From CAKRJP01 sp963634745 (lineage in GTDB: Bacteria; Bacillota; Clostridia; Lachnospirales; Lachnospiraceae): a stretch of 64,000 bases of DNA. The stretch is taken from the NCBI GenBank assembly GCA_963634745.1, contig CAVHCX010000005.1, positions 57,561-121,560 on the forward strand, given 5' to 3'. The translations under genes were made by a program, and so were the position numbers. This document shows, piece by piece, positions 49,802 to 59,337 of the stretch. The notes below the pieces were generated by a model, which did no database searches, was not told the origin of the DNA, and saw only the letters and a list, made by a program, of their open reading frames with translations. How positions within the stretch are numbered: the first letter of the stretch is position 1; each line of letters opens with the position of its first letter.

Positions 49802-51955
49802 ATGGATATTAATCAGAAGATCACCGAAGAATTAGGAGTAAAGAAGTGGCAGGTAGAGGCTGCTGTCAAGCTTATTGACGAGGGAAATACCATCCCATTT
49901 ATCGCCAGATATCGTAAGGAAGCGACAGGAACCCTAGATGATGAGCAACTTCGAAAACTCCACGAGAGACTTCTTTATCTGCGAAATTTAGAGGAAAAGA
50001 AGGAACAAGTGCTGGGAAGCATCGAGGAACAGGGGAAGCTTACTGAGGAACTAAGGAATCAGATCCTCCAGGCAGAAACCCTGGTGGTGGTGGAAGATCT
50101 CTACAGACCTTACAGACCAAAACGAAGGACCAGGGCTACCATTGCAAAGGAGAAGGGATTGGAACCCTTGGCTATGACCATTCGTCTTCAGAAGCTAGAT
50201 CATTCTCTGGAGGAAGAGGCAGCAGCCTTTGTAAATCCTGAAAAAGAAGTTGAGACCGTAGAAGAGGCTATTGCAGGAGCTGCAGATATTATTGCAGAAA
50301 GTATTTCCGACGAGGCGGATTACCGTATTTGGATCAGAAAGCAGACCATGCAAAAGGGCCTGATCACTTCTGTGGCAAAGGACATGGAAGCAGAGTCTGT
50401 CTATGAAATGTACTACGAATTTGAAGAGCCGGTGCGGAAGTTAGCGGGACATCGGATTCTGGCTTTAAACCGTGGAGAAAAAGAAAAAATCCTGACGGTG
50501 AAGGTGGAAGCTCCGGAAGAGGATGTGCTGCGTTATCTGGAAAAGAAGATTATCCGAAGAGATAATCCTTATACCAATGAGATCTTAAGGGAAACCATTG
50601 CAGATGCCTACAAGCGTCTCATTGCCCCGGCCATTGAGAGGGAGATCCGAAACGAACTGACAGAGCAGGCAGAGGATGGAGCTATTGAAGTCTTTAAGAA
50701 AAATTTAGAGCAGCTTCTTATGGCGCCGCCTATTAAGGGCCACACCGTGCTGGGATGGGACCCGGCTTTTCGAACGGGCTGTAAGTTGGCGGTCGTTGAC
50801 CCTACAGGTAAAGTAATCGGAACAACAGTTATTTATCCTACGGCTCCGACTACACCGCAGAAGATCGCGGCCGCTAAGAAACTTCTGAAGGAGATCATTG
50901 CCAAGTACAATATCAGCTTGATTTCTGTTGGTAATGGAACAGCTTCCAGGGAATCGGAACAATTTATCGTAGACTTATTAAAGGAAATTCCCCAGAAGGT
51001 TCAGTATGTTATTGTAAATGAGGCAGGAGCGTCTGTATACTCAGCCAGCAAATTGGCCAGTGAAGAATTTCCAAAGTTTGATGTGGGCCAGCGAAGTGCG
51101 ACATCCATCGCCAGAAGACTTCAGGATCCTTTGGCAGAGCTGGTAAAGATTGATCCTAAGGCCATTGGGGTAGGCCAGTACCAGCATGACATGAATCAGA
51201 AAAAACTGACAGAGGCCCTGTCCGGAGTTGTGGAGGATTGTGTAAACCGTGTGGGAGTGGATTTAAATACGGCTTCTGCCCCCCTGCTTTCCTACATTTC
51301 CGGAATCTCTTCGACTATTGCTAAGAATATTGTGGCTTACAGGGAGGAGAATGGAAGCTTCAAGAATCGTAAGGAACTTTTGAAGGTGCCAAAGCTTGGA
51401 CCAAAAGCCTATGAGCAGTGCGCGGGATTCATGCGTATTTATGGGGGAAATGAACCCTTAGATACTACCAGCGTTCACCCGGAAACCTATGAGGCGGCAA
51501 AGAACCTTTTAAAGAAACAAGGCTTTGCGCCTGAGGATGTTTCAGCCGGAAAACTTTCCGGCCTCTCCTTAACAGTAAAGGATTACAAGAAATTGGCAGA
51601 GGACTTAGAAATCGGCGAGATTACTCTAAGAGATATTGTAAAGGAATTGGAAAAACCGGGAAGAGACCCAAGAGAAGACATGCCAAAACCGATCCTTAGG
51701 ACAGACGTTTTAGAGATGAAGGATTTAAAAGAAGGCATGATTTTGAAAGGAACCGTGCGAAACGTTATTGACTTTGGTGCTTTCGTAGATATCGGTGTCC
51801 ACCAGGATGGACTGGTGCACATTTCCGAAATGTGTGACAAGTTCATCAAACATCCACTGGAGGTGGTGAGTGTCGGTGACATTGTGGAAGTGAAAGTCAT
51901 GAGTGTGGACTTAAAAAAGAAAAGAATACAGCTGACAATGAAAGGAATATCATAA
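49802..51955 (+). CDS. tex: Tex-family RNA-binding protein with S1 domain
   Basis: The 717-residue protein matches Tex, a nucleic-acid-binding factor related to Spt6. In order: N-terminal helical domain (KWQVEAAVKLIDEGNTIPFI, RYRKEATGTLDDEQL), a YqgF-like domain (GWDPAFRTGCKLAVVD), helix-hairpin-helix repeats (NTASAPLLSYISGIS, LLKVPKLGPKAYEQCAG) and a C-terminal S1 domain (GTVRNVIDFGAFVDIGVHQD). I use ATG 49802 (MDINQKITEELG) rather than the earlier in-frame ATG 49760, since Tex proteins begin near here. Confidence 0.94.
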   Translation: MDINQKITEELGVKKWQVEAAVKLIDEGNTIPFIARYRKEATGTLDDEQLRKLHERLLYLRNLEEKKEQVLGSIEEQGKLTEELRNQILQAETLVVVEDLYRPYRPKRRTRATIAKEKGLEPLAMTIRLQKLDHSLEEEAAAFVNPEKEVETVEEAIAGAADIIAESISDEADYRIWIRKQTMQKGLITSVAKDMEAESVYEMYYEFEEPVRKLAGHRILALNRGEKEKILTVKVEAPEEDVLRYLEKKIIRRDNPYTNEILRETIADAYKRLIAPAIEREIRNELTEQAEDGAIEVFKKNLEQLLMAPPIKGHTVLGWDPAFRTGCKLAVVDPTGKVIGTTVIYPTAPTTPQKIAAAKKLLKEIIAKYNISLISVGNGTASRESEQFIVDLLKEIPQKVQYVIVNEAGASVYSASKLASEEFPKFDVGQRSATSIARRLQDPLAELVKIDPKAIGVGQYQHDMNQKKLTEALSGVVEDCVNRVGVDLNTASAPLLSYISGISSTIAKNIVAYREENGSFKNRKELLKVPKLGPKAYEQCAGFMRIYGGNEPLDTTSVHPETYEAAKNLLKKQGFAPEDVSAGKLSGLSLTVKDYKKLAEDLEIGEITLRDIVKELEKPGRDPREDMPKPILRTDVLEMKDLKEGMILKGTVRNVIDFGAFVDIGVHQDGLVHISEMCDKFIKHPLEVVSVGDIVEVKVMSVDLKKKRIQLTMKGIS

Positions 51956-51968
51956 AGGAGGCTTTTTT

Positions 51969-53717
51969 GTGTTACGAACATTATTAAAAGAAGTAAAAGA
52001 ATACAAAGGGGCGTCTCTTGCAACTCCGGCATTTATGGTGCTGGAGGTATTAATGGAGATGGCAATCCCCTATTTAATGGCGTCCATCATTGATAAGGGC
52101 GTAAATGCCGGGGACATGCAGCATATCTACAAAGTAGGTGGTGTTATGGTTTTGGCGGCAGCCATTGGACTTTTTGCAGGTCTGGGAGGCGGCCGTTACG
52201 GAGCGAAAGCTTCCGCCGGATTTGCTAAGAATTTAAGAGAGTCAATGTTTTATAACATTCAGACATTTTCTTTCTCTAATATTGATAAATATAGTACCGC
52301 GGGCTTGGTTACCCGTATGACCACAGATGTTACAAACATTCAGAATGCATACCAGATGCTGCTTCGAATGTTTGTAAGAGCTCCCATGAGTTTGATCTGT
52401 GCCATGATCATGTCATTTGCCATCAATGCAAGAATCGCGACGGTATATTTAATCGCAGTTATCATCCTTGGAACTTTACTTGGCTTTATCATGGTTCATG
52501 CAACCCAGTATTTCCGCCAGGTATTTCCAAAGTATGACGCCTTAAATGAATCCGTACAGGAAAATGTATCCGCCATTCGAGTGGTAAAGGCATATGTAAG
52601 AGAGGAGCAGGAGACCGAGCGTTTTCATAATGCCAGTGCCAACATTTATAAATTGTTTGTCAAGGCAGAGAAAAATATTGTATATAATATGCCGCTCATG
52701 CAGCTTACTGTATATAGCTGTATCCTTCTCATTAGCTGGATGGGAGCTAAGATGATCGTGGCAGATTCCCTGACAACAGGTGAGCTTATGAGTCTTCTTA
52801 CCTACTGCATGAACATTCTGATGAGTCTTATGATGATGTCCATGGTATTTGTTATGGTATCTATGAGTACCGCCAGTGCAGAACGTGTGGCAGAGGTCCT
52901 TGAAGAAAAAAGTGATTTGAGCAATCCCGACCATCCTTTAGAGGACGTGCCAGATGGAAATATTGTATTTAACCATGTGGATTTTGCTTATAATAAGGAC
53001 AGTGATGAGCCGGTTTTAAGAGATATAAATCTTGAGATTAAATCCGGAGAGACCATTGGTATTATCGGTGGAACCGGAAGCGCAAAGACCAGTTTGGTCA
53101 ACTTGATCAGTCGACTTTACGATGTGACAGCCGGAGAGGTCAAGGTCGGTGGTCATGACGTAAGAGACTACGACATGGAGGTTCTTAGAAATAAAGTGGC
53201 GGTTGTGCTTCAAAACAATGTCCTGTTTTCAGGAACAATCTATGATAACCTTCGCTGGGGAGATAAAAATGCCACAGAGGAGCAGTGCCAGGAAGTCTGC
53301 AGACTTGCCTGCGCCGATGAATTCATTAAGAAATTCCCTGCAGGCTATAATACCTATATCGAGCAGGGAGGAAGTAACGTATCCGGAGGACAAAAGCAAA
53401 GACTTTGTATTGCCAGAGCCCTCTTAAAGGATCCTAAGGTACTGATTTTGGATGATAGTACCAGTGCGGTGGATACAGCGACAGATGCTAAAATCCGCAA
53501 GGCATTTAGAGAAGAAATTCCTAATACTACAAAGATTATTATTGCCCAGAGAATTTCCAGTGTGCAGGATGCAGACCGGATCATTGTTATGGAAGAAGGC
53601 CGTGTGAATGGATTTGGAACTCATGAGGAATTGATCCGGACGAATGATATTTACCGAGAAGTTTATGAGTCCCAGACCAAGGGCGGCGGAGATTTTGACG
53701 AGAAGGAGGGTGCATAG
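51969..53717 (+). CDS. ABC exporter half-transporter with degenerate ATP site motifs
   Basis: The 582-residue protein starts at GTG 51969 after AAAGGAGG. Six membrane segments are followed by an ATPase domain from about 330. Walker A is GGTGSAKTSLV, with Ala where Gly is usual, and Walker B is LILDDSTSAVD, with Asp in place of the catalytic Glu; the signature VSGGQKQR is intact. This is the pattern of the degenerate partner in BmrCD-like heterodimeric exporters. The partner gene follows after 3 bases. The substrate is unknown (drugs or lipids are possible). Confidence 0.92.
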   Translation: MLRTLLKEVKEYKGASLATPAFMVLEVLMEMAIPYLMASIIDKGVNAGDMQHIYKVGGVMVLAAAIGLFAGLGGGRYGAKASAGFAKNLRESMFYNIQTFSFSNIDKYSTAGLVTRMTTDVTNIQNAYQMLLRMFVRAPMSLICAMIMSFAINARIATVYLIAVIILGTLLGFIMVHATQYFRQVFPKYDALNESVQENVSAIRVVKAYVREEQETERFHNASANIYKLFVKAEKNIVYNMPLMQLTVYSCILLISWMGAKMIVADSLTTGELMSLLTYCMNILMSLMMMSMVFVMVSMSTASAERVAEVLEEKSDLSNPDHPLEDVPDGNIVFNHVDFAYNKDSDEPVLRDINLEIKSGETIGIIGGTGSAKTSLVNLISRLYDVTAGEVKVGGHDVRDYDMEVLRNKVAVVLQNNVLFSGTIYDNLRWGDKNATEEQCQEVCRLACADEFIKKFPAGYNTYIEQGGSNVSGGQKQRLCIARALLKDPKVLILDDSTSAVDTATDAKIRKAFREEIPNTTKIIIAQRISSVQDADRIIVMEEGRVNGFGTHEELIRTNDIYREVYESQTKGGGDFDEKEGA

Positions 53718-53720
53718 ATT

Positions 53721-55619
53721 ATGGCAGGTATGAATAGAAATCGAGGAGCACGCCCCGACGTTAAAGATCCGGGAAAAATTTTAAAGCGTGTCATGTATTA
53801 TGTATTAAGGGATTATAAGATCCAATTTACATCGGTTATAATCCTGATTGTAGTGAGTGTCTTGGCAAGTGTCCAGGGAACTATGTTCATGAAAGAGCTG
53901 ATTGATAAATATATCACCCCTATGTTGCTTGCAGATCAGCCGGATTTTACTCCTTTGGCGCATGCTATTGCCAGAGTGGCAGGCTACTATGCAGTGGGTG
54001 TTGTTGCAACCTATGTTTATAACCGGATTATGATTACGGTTAGTCAGGGAACCTTAAGAAACCTTAGAAATGAGCTTTTTGAGCACATGGAAAAGCTTCC
54101 AATCCGCTATTTTGATACCCATCCTCATGGAGATATCATGTCCGTTTATACCAATGATATTGATACCTTAAGACAGATGATCAGCCAGAGTATTCCTCAG
54201 CTTGTAAGTAGTGGAATTACCATTCTCAGTGTATTTGTCAGTATGCTGATTTTAAGCCTTCCTCTGACTATTATTACCATGATCATGGTTGGAGTTATGG
54301 TTTATTTATCCGGCCAGGCTACCAAGCGAAGCGGAAAATTCTTCCACCATCAGCAGATGGACCTAGGTAAGGTCAATGGATATATTGAAGAGATGATGAA
54401 CGGACAGAAGGTTGTAAAAGTTTTCTGTCATGAAGAAGAAAGTAAGAAACAGTTTAAAGAATTAAATGACAAACTTTTTGTCAGTGCAGACCAGGCCAAC
54501 AGTTACGCAAACTATTTGGGACCTATTAATGCCCAGCTTGGAAATATCAGTTACGTAATCTGTGCGATTTTTGGAGGGGTCTTCGCTTTAAATGGATTTG
54601 GCGGTCTGACCCTCGGAGGATTGGCCAGCTTCCTGAGTTTTAACAAGAGCTTTAGCATGCCCATCAACCAGATTAGTATGCAGATCAATTCCGTAGTTAT
54701 GGCCTTGGCCGGCGCAGACCGTATCTTCACCTTGTTGGATGAAGAGGTGGAGGTAGATGACGGATATGTTACTCTGGTAAATGCCGAGGAGAAGGACGGA
54801 AAACTTGTGGAGACTGACAAGAGAACCGGACGCTGGGCATGGAGACATGAGCATCAGGCAGATGGCAGCGTAGATTATATTGAGCTTACCGGAGATGTAG
54901 TTTTTGAGGATGTAGATTTCGGATATGATCCGGATAAGATCGTTCTTCATAATGTAGACTTATATGCAACTCCGGGACAGAAGATTGCCTTTGTAGGATC
55001 TACCGGTGCAGGAAAGACTACCATTACCAACCTGATCAACCGATTCTATGATATCCAGGACGGAAAGATCCGCTATGACGGAATCAATATTAACAAGATC
55101 AAAAAGGCGGACCTTAGAAGATCTTTGGGAATCGTTTTACAGGATACCCATTTGTTTACCGGAACGGTAAGAGATAACATCCGCTTTGGCAAATTGGATG
55201 CTACAGAGGAAGAAATTCATGCTGCAGCAAAACTAGCCAATGCCGATGGCTTTATTCGCAGACTGCCCCATGGCTATGACACAGTGCTTCACGGAGACGG
55301 AGCAAACCTAAGTCAGGGACAAAGACAGCTTCTTGCCATTGCCAGGGCAGCAGTAGCAGATCCTCCGGTATTGATCTTAGATGAGGCAACCAGCTCAATC
55401 GATACAAGAACAGAGAAGATTGTCCAGGATGGTATGGACAAATTAATGCACGGAAGAACAACTTTCGTTATTGCCCACAGACTTTCCACTGTCAGAAACT
55501 CTGACTGTATTATGGTATTGGAGCAGGGAAGAATTATTGAAAGAGGAACCCACGATCAGCTGATTGAAGAAAAGGGCAGATATTATCAACTTTATACAGG
55601 AAATAAGGCCAAGGCATAA
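53721..55619 (+). CDS. ABC exporter half-transporter, canonical partner
   Basis: The 632-residue partner has six membrane segments and a complete ATPase: Walker A VGSTGAGKTTI, Walker B VLILDEATSSIDTRT with the catalytic Glu, and switch His in VIAHRLS. Its signature is LSQGQRQL, with Gln for the first Gly. About 45 extra residues (VNAEEKDGKLVETDKRTGRW) lie before the ATPase domain, a feature also seen in heterodimeric exporters. It pairs with the gene just upstream. Confidence 0.92.
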   Translation: MAGMNRNRGARPDVKDPGKILKRVMYYVLRDYKIQFTSVIILIVVSVLASVQGTMFMKELIDKYITPMLLADQPDFTPLAHAIARVAGYYAVGVVATYVYNRIMITVSQGTLRNLRNELFEHMEKLPIRYFDTHPHGDIMSVYTNDIDTLRQMISQSIPQLVSSGITILSVFVSMLILSLPLTIITMIMVGVMVYLSGQATKRSGKFFHHQQMDLGKVNGYIEEMMNGQKVVKVFCHEEESKKQFKELNDKLFVSADQANSYANYLGPINAQLGNISYVICAIFGGVFALNGFGGLTLGGLASFLSFNKSFSMPINQISMQINSVVMALAGADRIFTLLDEEVEVDDGYVTLVNAEEKDGKLVETDKRTGRWAWRHEHQADGSVDYIELTGDVVFEDVDFGYDPDKIVLHNVDLYATPGQKIAFVGSTGAGKTTITNLINRFYDIQDGKIRYDGININKIKKADLRRSLGIVLQDTHLFTGTVRDNIRFGKLDATEEEIHAAAKLANADGFIRRLPHGYDTVLHGDGANLSQGQRQLLAIARAAVADPPVLILDEATSSIDTRTEKIVQDGMDKLMHGRTTFVIAHRLSTVRNSDCIMVLEQGRIIERGTHDQLIEEKGRYYQLYTGNKAKA

Positions 55620-55643
55620 AGGCCCGATTCCTAAGAATTTCCG

Positions 55644-55687
55644 GGGCCAGAAGGTAGCTTTACCTTCTGACCCTAGTATTATATTTT
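55644..55687 (+). terminator. Probable terminator after the ABC exporter
   Basis: GGGCCAGAAGGTA at 55644-55656 pairs with TACCTTCTGACCC at 55661-55673, with one mismatch, around a GCTT loop. An AT-rich run ending in TATTTTTG follows. Confidence 0.6.
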
Positions 55688-55708
55688 TGAAAATAAAAGG
55701 ATATAAAC

Positions 55709-57736
55709 ATGAGTAGAGGCAGCAAATTTCTAGATTATGTAATCACTTGTTTAAATCAAAGATTGTCAGAAGTGGAAGACTCCATTGAAAAAGTGCAAGA
55801 AGATATTGACAGTATGAATCGCTATTATTGGGACAATTATACGGAGATGGACCAGTACGGTTACGAAAACTATGATAACCAGCAGGCGCTTTTTGCCCAG
55901 GTGGGAGCCAACCAGGAAAATGTAAAATTCAGGCATCGCTTGAAACGTATGTTAGATTCTCCCTTCTTTGGCAGTGTAGACTTTGTCTATGACGGAGATG
56001 AGGATGCAGAAACCTTTTACATCGGAATTGGAAATTTTGCAGAAAAAAGGGGCGCCCTGCCCTTAATCTATGATTGGAGAGCTCCTGTCAGCGGTCTTTT
56101 CTATGATTTTGAAAAGGGGGAAGCCTCCTACGAGGCCCCGGCAGGCCTCATGAGGGGAGAAATCCTTAGAAAGTCCCAGTACAAAATTCGACGAGGCCGC
56201 ATGGTCTATGAATTTGAAAGCGACATGAAAATCGACGATGATATTTTGAAAGAAGAACTGGGAAGTAACAGTGATACCAAATTAAAGAATATCGTCAGGA
56301 CGATTCAAAAAGAACAAAATGCCATTATCCGAAATGTAAAAGATAAGATTATGGTCATCCAGGGGGTGGCAGGCAGCGGAAAAACTTCTGTAGCCCTGCA
56401 CCGGATCGCCTATCTTTTGTACCATGACAGAGAACATTTAAATTCGGGTAATGTCCTGATCCTGTCTCCCAACAGTGTATTTTCCGATTACATCTCCCAT
56501 ATTTTACCGGAGCTTGGGGAGGAAAATATCCAGGAAATGAGTTTTGACCTTTTTGCTTACAGGGAACTTCAAGATGTGGCCGGAGACTGTGAGGATAGAT
56601 ACCATCACATTGAAAGAAAGATTCGGGGGTTAAGCAAGGAAGATCAAAGAAGAATAGATTTTAAAGAATCTAAAGAATACGTAGATGCCGTAGAAGGCTT
56701 CCTCGTAGAGCTTGAAGACCGATTGGTGGATTTTAAGGAAGTAAAGTACAAGGGCCTTACCAGAAGCCCTTCCGAGATTATGGACTTTTTCTATGACAAA
56801 TTTGCAGGAATCCCCCTGCTTTCCAGAATGGATGCAGTGAGAGAGTATTTTGTAGATGAGTATGAGACCTTGACAGGAAGAACTATTTCTGAGGAGGATC
56901 TTTTGGAAATTCAAGAAAAATTTGACCGCTTGTATGTGACAAAAGACCTATATGAAATCTATAATTGGTTCCTTGAAGACTATGATTTTCCGATGCTTCC
57001 CGACCGCCAATTAAAACGAAGAGTCTTAGAATATGAGGACGTCTACCCTGTCTTATATTTGAAAAATCGCCTTTATTCCAAGAAGGCAGGCCGCCAGGTA
57101 AGGCATTTGGTTATCGATGAAATGCAGGATTATTCCTATTTGCAATATAAGATTTTGGGAAGCATGTTCCAGTGTAATATGACCATTTTAGGAGACCGAG
57201 GCCAGACGGTAGATGATAGCTCCAGAGATGTTCTGGAATTTTTGCCGGAGATTTTGGGGAAAGATATGCGAAAAATAGAGATGACAAAAAGCTACCGAAA
57301 TACTCTGGAGATTGCAGCCTACGCGGAGAAATTTTCTTCGGAATCTGATATCAGCTATATGGAACGTCACGGAAAAGAAGTGGAACAGATAAAAGTAGGA
57401 AGCATAGAAGACGGTCTTGCAGAAATTAAGCAGAGGCTTTCCCTGGGAGACGATGCCTACGAAACAGCCGCAATTTTAACACTCTCAGAAGGGCTGGCAG
57501 AGAAGGTCTATGAGCGTTTCAAAGACCAGGGGGAAAATATTTCCTATATCGACCGGGATAGTTCGAAATTTAATAGCGGCCTTAGCATTACCACATTTTA
57601 TATGGCAAAGGGCTTAGAGTTTGATCAGGTATTTTTGCTGGATGAGAATAAGGAAAGTCCCCTGTATCAGCAATTTCACTATATCGGAGCAACCAGAGCC
57701 TTGCATGAATTATATGTGGTGGAGCTTGAAACGTAA
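55709..57736 (+). CDS. helD: HelD-like RNA polymerase recycling ATPase (UvrD/Rep family)
   Basis: HelD binds stalled or idle RNA polymerase and releases it using ATP. The 675-residue protein has an N-terminal coiled-coil arm (LNQRLSEVEDSIEKVQEDID), LPLIYDWRAPVSGLFYDF, then helicase motifs: Walker A IQGVAGSGKTSVALHRIAYL, Walker B VIDEMQDYSYLQY, LGDRGQTVDD, TKSYRNTLEIA and a C-terminal YIGATRALHELYVV. The length and order fit HelD more than UvrD. Confidence 0.88.
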   Translation: MSRGSKFLDYVITCLNQRLSEVEDSIEKVQEDIDSMNRYYWDNYTEMDQYGYENYDNQQALFAQVGANQENVKFRHRLKRMLDSPFFGSVDFVYDGDEDAETFYIGIGNFAEKRGALPLIYDWRAPVSGLFYDFEKGEASYEAPAGLMRGEILRKSQYKIRRGRMVYEFESDMKIDDDILKEELGSNSDTKLKNIVRTIQKEQNAIIRNVKDKIMVIQGVAGSGKTSVALHRIAYLLYHDREHLNSGNVLILSPNSVFSDYISHILPELGEENIQEMSFDLFAYRELQDVAGDCEDRYHHIERKIRGLSKEDQRRIDFKESKEYVDAVEGFLVELEDRLVDFKEVKYKGLTRSPSEIMDFFYDKFAGIPLLSRMDAVREYFVDEYETLTGRTISEEDLLEIQEKFDRLYVTKDLYEIYNWFLEDYDFPMLPDRQLKRRVLEYEDVYPVLYLKNRLYSKKAGRQVRHLVIDEMQDYSYLQYKILGSMFQCNMTILGDRGQTVDDSSRDVLEFLPEILGKDMRKIEMTKSYRNTLEIAAYAEKFSSESDISYMERHGKEVEQIKVGSIEDGLAEIKQRLSLGDDAYETAAILTLSEGLAEKVYERFKDQGENISYIDRDSSKFNSGLSITTFYMAKGLEFDQVFLLDENKESPLYQQFHYIGATRALHELYVVELET

Positions 57737-57768
57737 AATTATAAAATTAACTTTTTTTCTATAATAGC

Positions 57769-57797
57769 TTGCAATCCATAGGAAAGCTTGCTAGAAT
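57769..57797 (+). promoter_or_regulatory. Promoter of the riboflavin transporter transcript
   Basis: TTGCAA at 57769-57774 and TAGAAT at 57792-57797 have a 17-base spacer. The expected start, near 57804, is just ahead of the riboswitch. Confidence 0.6.
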
Positions 57798-57816
57798 AAC
57801 AAGCAAATATTAAGAT

Positions 57817-57965
57817 TTCTTCGGGGTAGGGTGACATCTTAAAAAAGCAAGATGAATTCCCAACCGGCGGTAAAGTCCGCGAACCATCAACTTATGATGG
57901 CCGATCCGGTGACACAGACAGTGAATTCCGGAACCGACAGTACAGTCTGGATGAGAGAAGGAGCA
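57817..57965 (+). promoter_or_regulatory. FMN riboswitch (RFN element)
   Basis: Conserved blocks appear in the right order: TTCGGGGTAGGGTGACAT, GAATTCCCAACCGGCGGTAA, AGTCCGCGA, GATCCGGTGA, GAATTCCGGAACCGACAGTA and AGTCTGGATGAGAGAAGGAG. FMN binding should reduce expression of the downstream riboflavin transporter. Confidence 0.95.
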
Positions 57966-58010
57966 GATAAGATTGGACCCATTGTGATTCAATGATTGTT
58001 TTGGATTTAT

Positions 58011-58046
58011 ACCCCCGATGCATTTTCTGTATCGGGGGTTTCTTAT
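58011..58046 (+). terminator. Terminator of the FMN riboswitch expression platform
   Basis: ACCCCCGAT at 58011-58019 pairs with ATCGGGGGT at 58031-58039, followed by TTCTTAT. It lies between the aptamer and ribU and is the likely regulated terminator. Confidence 0.7.
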
Positions 58047-58119
58047 ATCTAAAATATTTCCTTCAAGATGAAATTTTAATGTGTAACTACAACATTGTAT
58101 GAAAGAAGGAGAAAACACA

Positions 58120-58761
58120 ATGAAACAAACACAAACAGGAACACAGACCAAATTAGTCCAAGGATCCTCCAAAACAAGGGTGAGGATTATGGTACAGATC
58201 GGAATGCTCACAGCAGTAGCAGTCGTGCTGATGGCTTTTGAAATTCCGCTTTTCTTTGCACCGGCTTTTTACAAAATTGACTTTAGCGAGGTGCCTGTGC
58301 TGATCGGAAGCTTTGCCATGGGCCCCCTTGCAGGAGTGGTCATTGAGCTTTTGAAAATTTTAATTCACATGTTGATCCAGGGAACCAGCACCGCAGGAGT
58401 GGGCGATCTTGGTAATTTTATTGTGGGTTGTGCCTTTGTATTGCCTGCAGCCTTTATTTACAAACATGGAAAAACAAAAAAGAATGCAATCATAGGAATG
58501 CTGACAGGAACTATCGTAATGGCAGTATCCGGTTGCTTTATCAATGCTTTTGTATTGTTGCCTACCTATGCGGCTGCCTTTGGAATGCCTATCGATGCCT
58601 TGGTTGCTATGGGAACAGCTGTAAATTCTCATATTACAAATATATTTACCTTTGTAGTTCTGGCGGTGGCACCCTTTAACCTAGTAAAAGGAACACTGGT
58701 ATCGATTATTGTATTCCTTGTCTATAAGAGAATCAGCCCGATTTTAAAGGGAACGGTTTAA
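58120..58761 (+). CDS. ribU: ECF transporter S component for riboflavin
   Basis: RibU is the substrate-binding membrane subunit of an energy-coupling-factor transporter. ATG 58120 lies after AAGGAG and gives 213 residues; an ATG seven codons earlier overlaps that site. About six membrane segments are seen. FEIPLFFAPAFYKIDFSEVP and FAMGPLAGVVIELLKILIH match RibU proteins, and the FMN riboswitch upstream makes riboflavin or FMN the expected substrate. The shared EcfAAT module is not in the window. Confidence 0.92.
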   Translation: MKQTQTGTQTKLVQGSSKTRVRIMVQIGMLTAVAVVLMAFEIPLFFAPAFYKIDFSEVPVLIGSFAMGPLAGVVIELLKILIHMLIQGTSTAGVGDLGNFIVGCAFVLPAAFIYKHGKTKKNAIIGMLTGTIVMAVSGCFINAFVLLPTYAAAFGMPIDALVAMGTAVNSHITNIFTFVVLAVAPFNLVKGTLVSIIVFLVYKRISPILKGTV

Positions 58762-58777
58762 TAAAAAAATGTAAAAG

Positions 58778-58824
58778 AAGGGTTGAAGTAGCGATTTACC
58801 AAGTCGTTGCTTCGGCCCTTTTTT
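58778..58824 (+). terminator. Terminator after ribU
   Basis: A 17-pair stem (58778-58794 with 58804-58820, including several G-U pairs) is followed by TTTTTT. It closes the ribU transcript. Confidence 0.85.
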
Positions 58825-58851
58825 CGCATTCTTTATTCTTTTTAAAACTTG

Positions 58852-58860
58852 TGTTATAAT
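58852..58860 (+). promoter_or_regulatory. Extended -10 promoter before tsaE
   Basis: TGTTATAAT at 58852-58860 is an extended -10 (TG-N-TATAAT), about 43 bases before tsaE. No strong -35 is visible, as is common with extended -10 promoters. Confidence 0.5.
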
Positions 58861-58902
58861 CAGTAGACGATTGAGGGGACTTATAAATATAAATGGAAGA
58901 AG

Positions 58903-59337
58903 ATGAATGATATGACAATCGAGAGTAGAAGTGAAAAAGAAACTTACGATTTGGGATATAGAATAGGTATGGAAGCTAAGGCCGGAGATGTCTTTACCCT
59001 GGTGGGAGATTTAGGGGTCGGAAAGACCATATTTACCAAGGGACTGGCAGCAGGTCTTGGGATTAAAGAGGCTGTCAGCAGTCCAACCTTTACCATTGTG
59101 CAGATTTACGAAGAGGGGCGGTTGCCATTTTACCACTTTGATGTTTATCGCATCGCAGATGTAGATGAGATGGATGAAGTGGGCTATGAAGATTATATTT
59201 ACGGAGACGGGGTTACGCTTATAGAATGGGCAAACCTTATAAGCGACATCCTTCCGGACCATTATACAGAGATTACCATTGAGAAAGATTTGGAAAAAGG
59301 ATTTGATTATCGGAGGATTCAGATATGCGAATACTAG
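58903..59337 (+). CDS. tsaE: tRNA t6A biosynthesis ATPase TsaE
   Basis: TsaE works with TsaB and TsaD to make threonylcarbamoyl-adenosine at tRNA position 37. The 144-residue protein has Walker A VGDLGVGKTIFTKGLAAGLG, SSPTFTIVQIY, FYHFDVYRI and LIEWANLI. Two ATGs three codons apart (58903, 58912) are both possible starts. Its end overlaps tsaB by 13 bases. Confidence 0.94.
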   Translation: MNDMTIESRSEKETYDLGYRIGMEAKAGDVFTLVGDLGVGKTIFTKGLAAGLGIKEAVSSPTFTIVQIYEEGRLPFYHFDVYRIADVDEMDEVGYEDYIYGDGVTLIEWANLISDILPDHYTEITIEKDLEKGFDYRRIQICEY

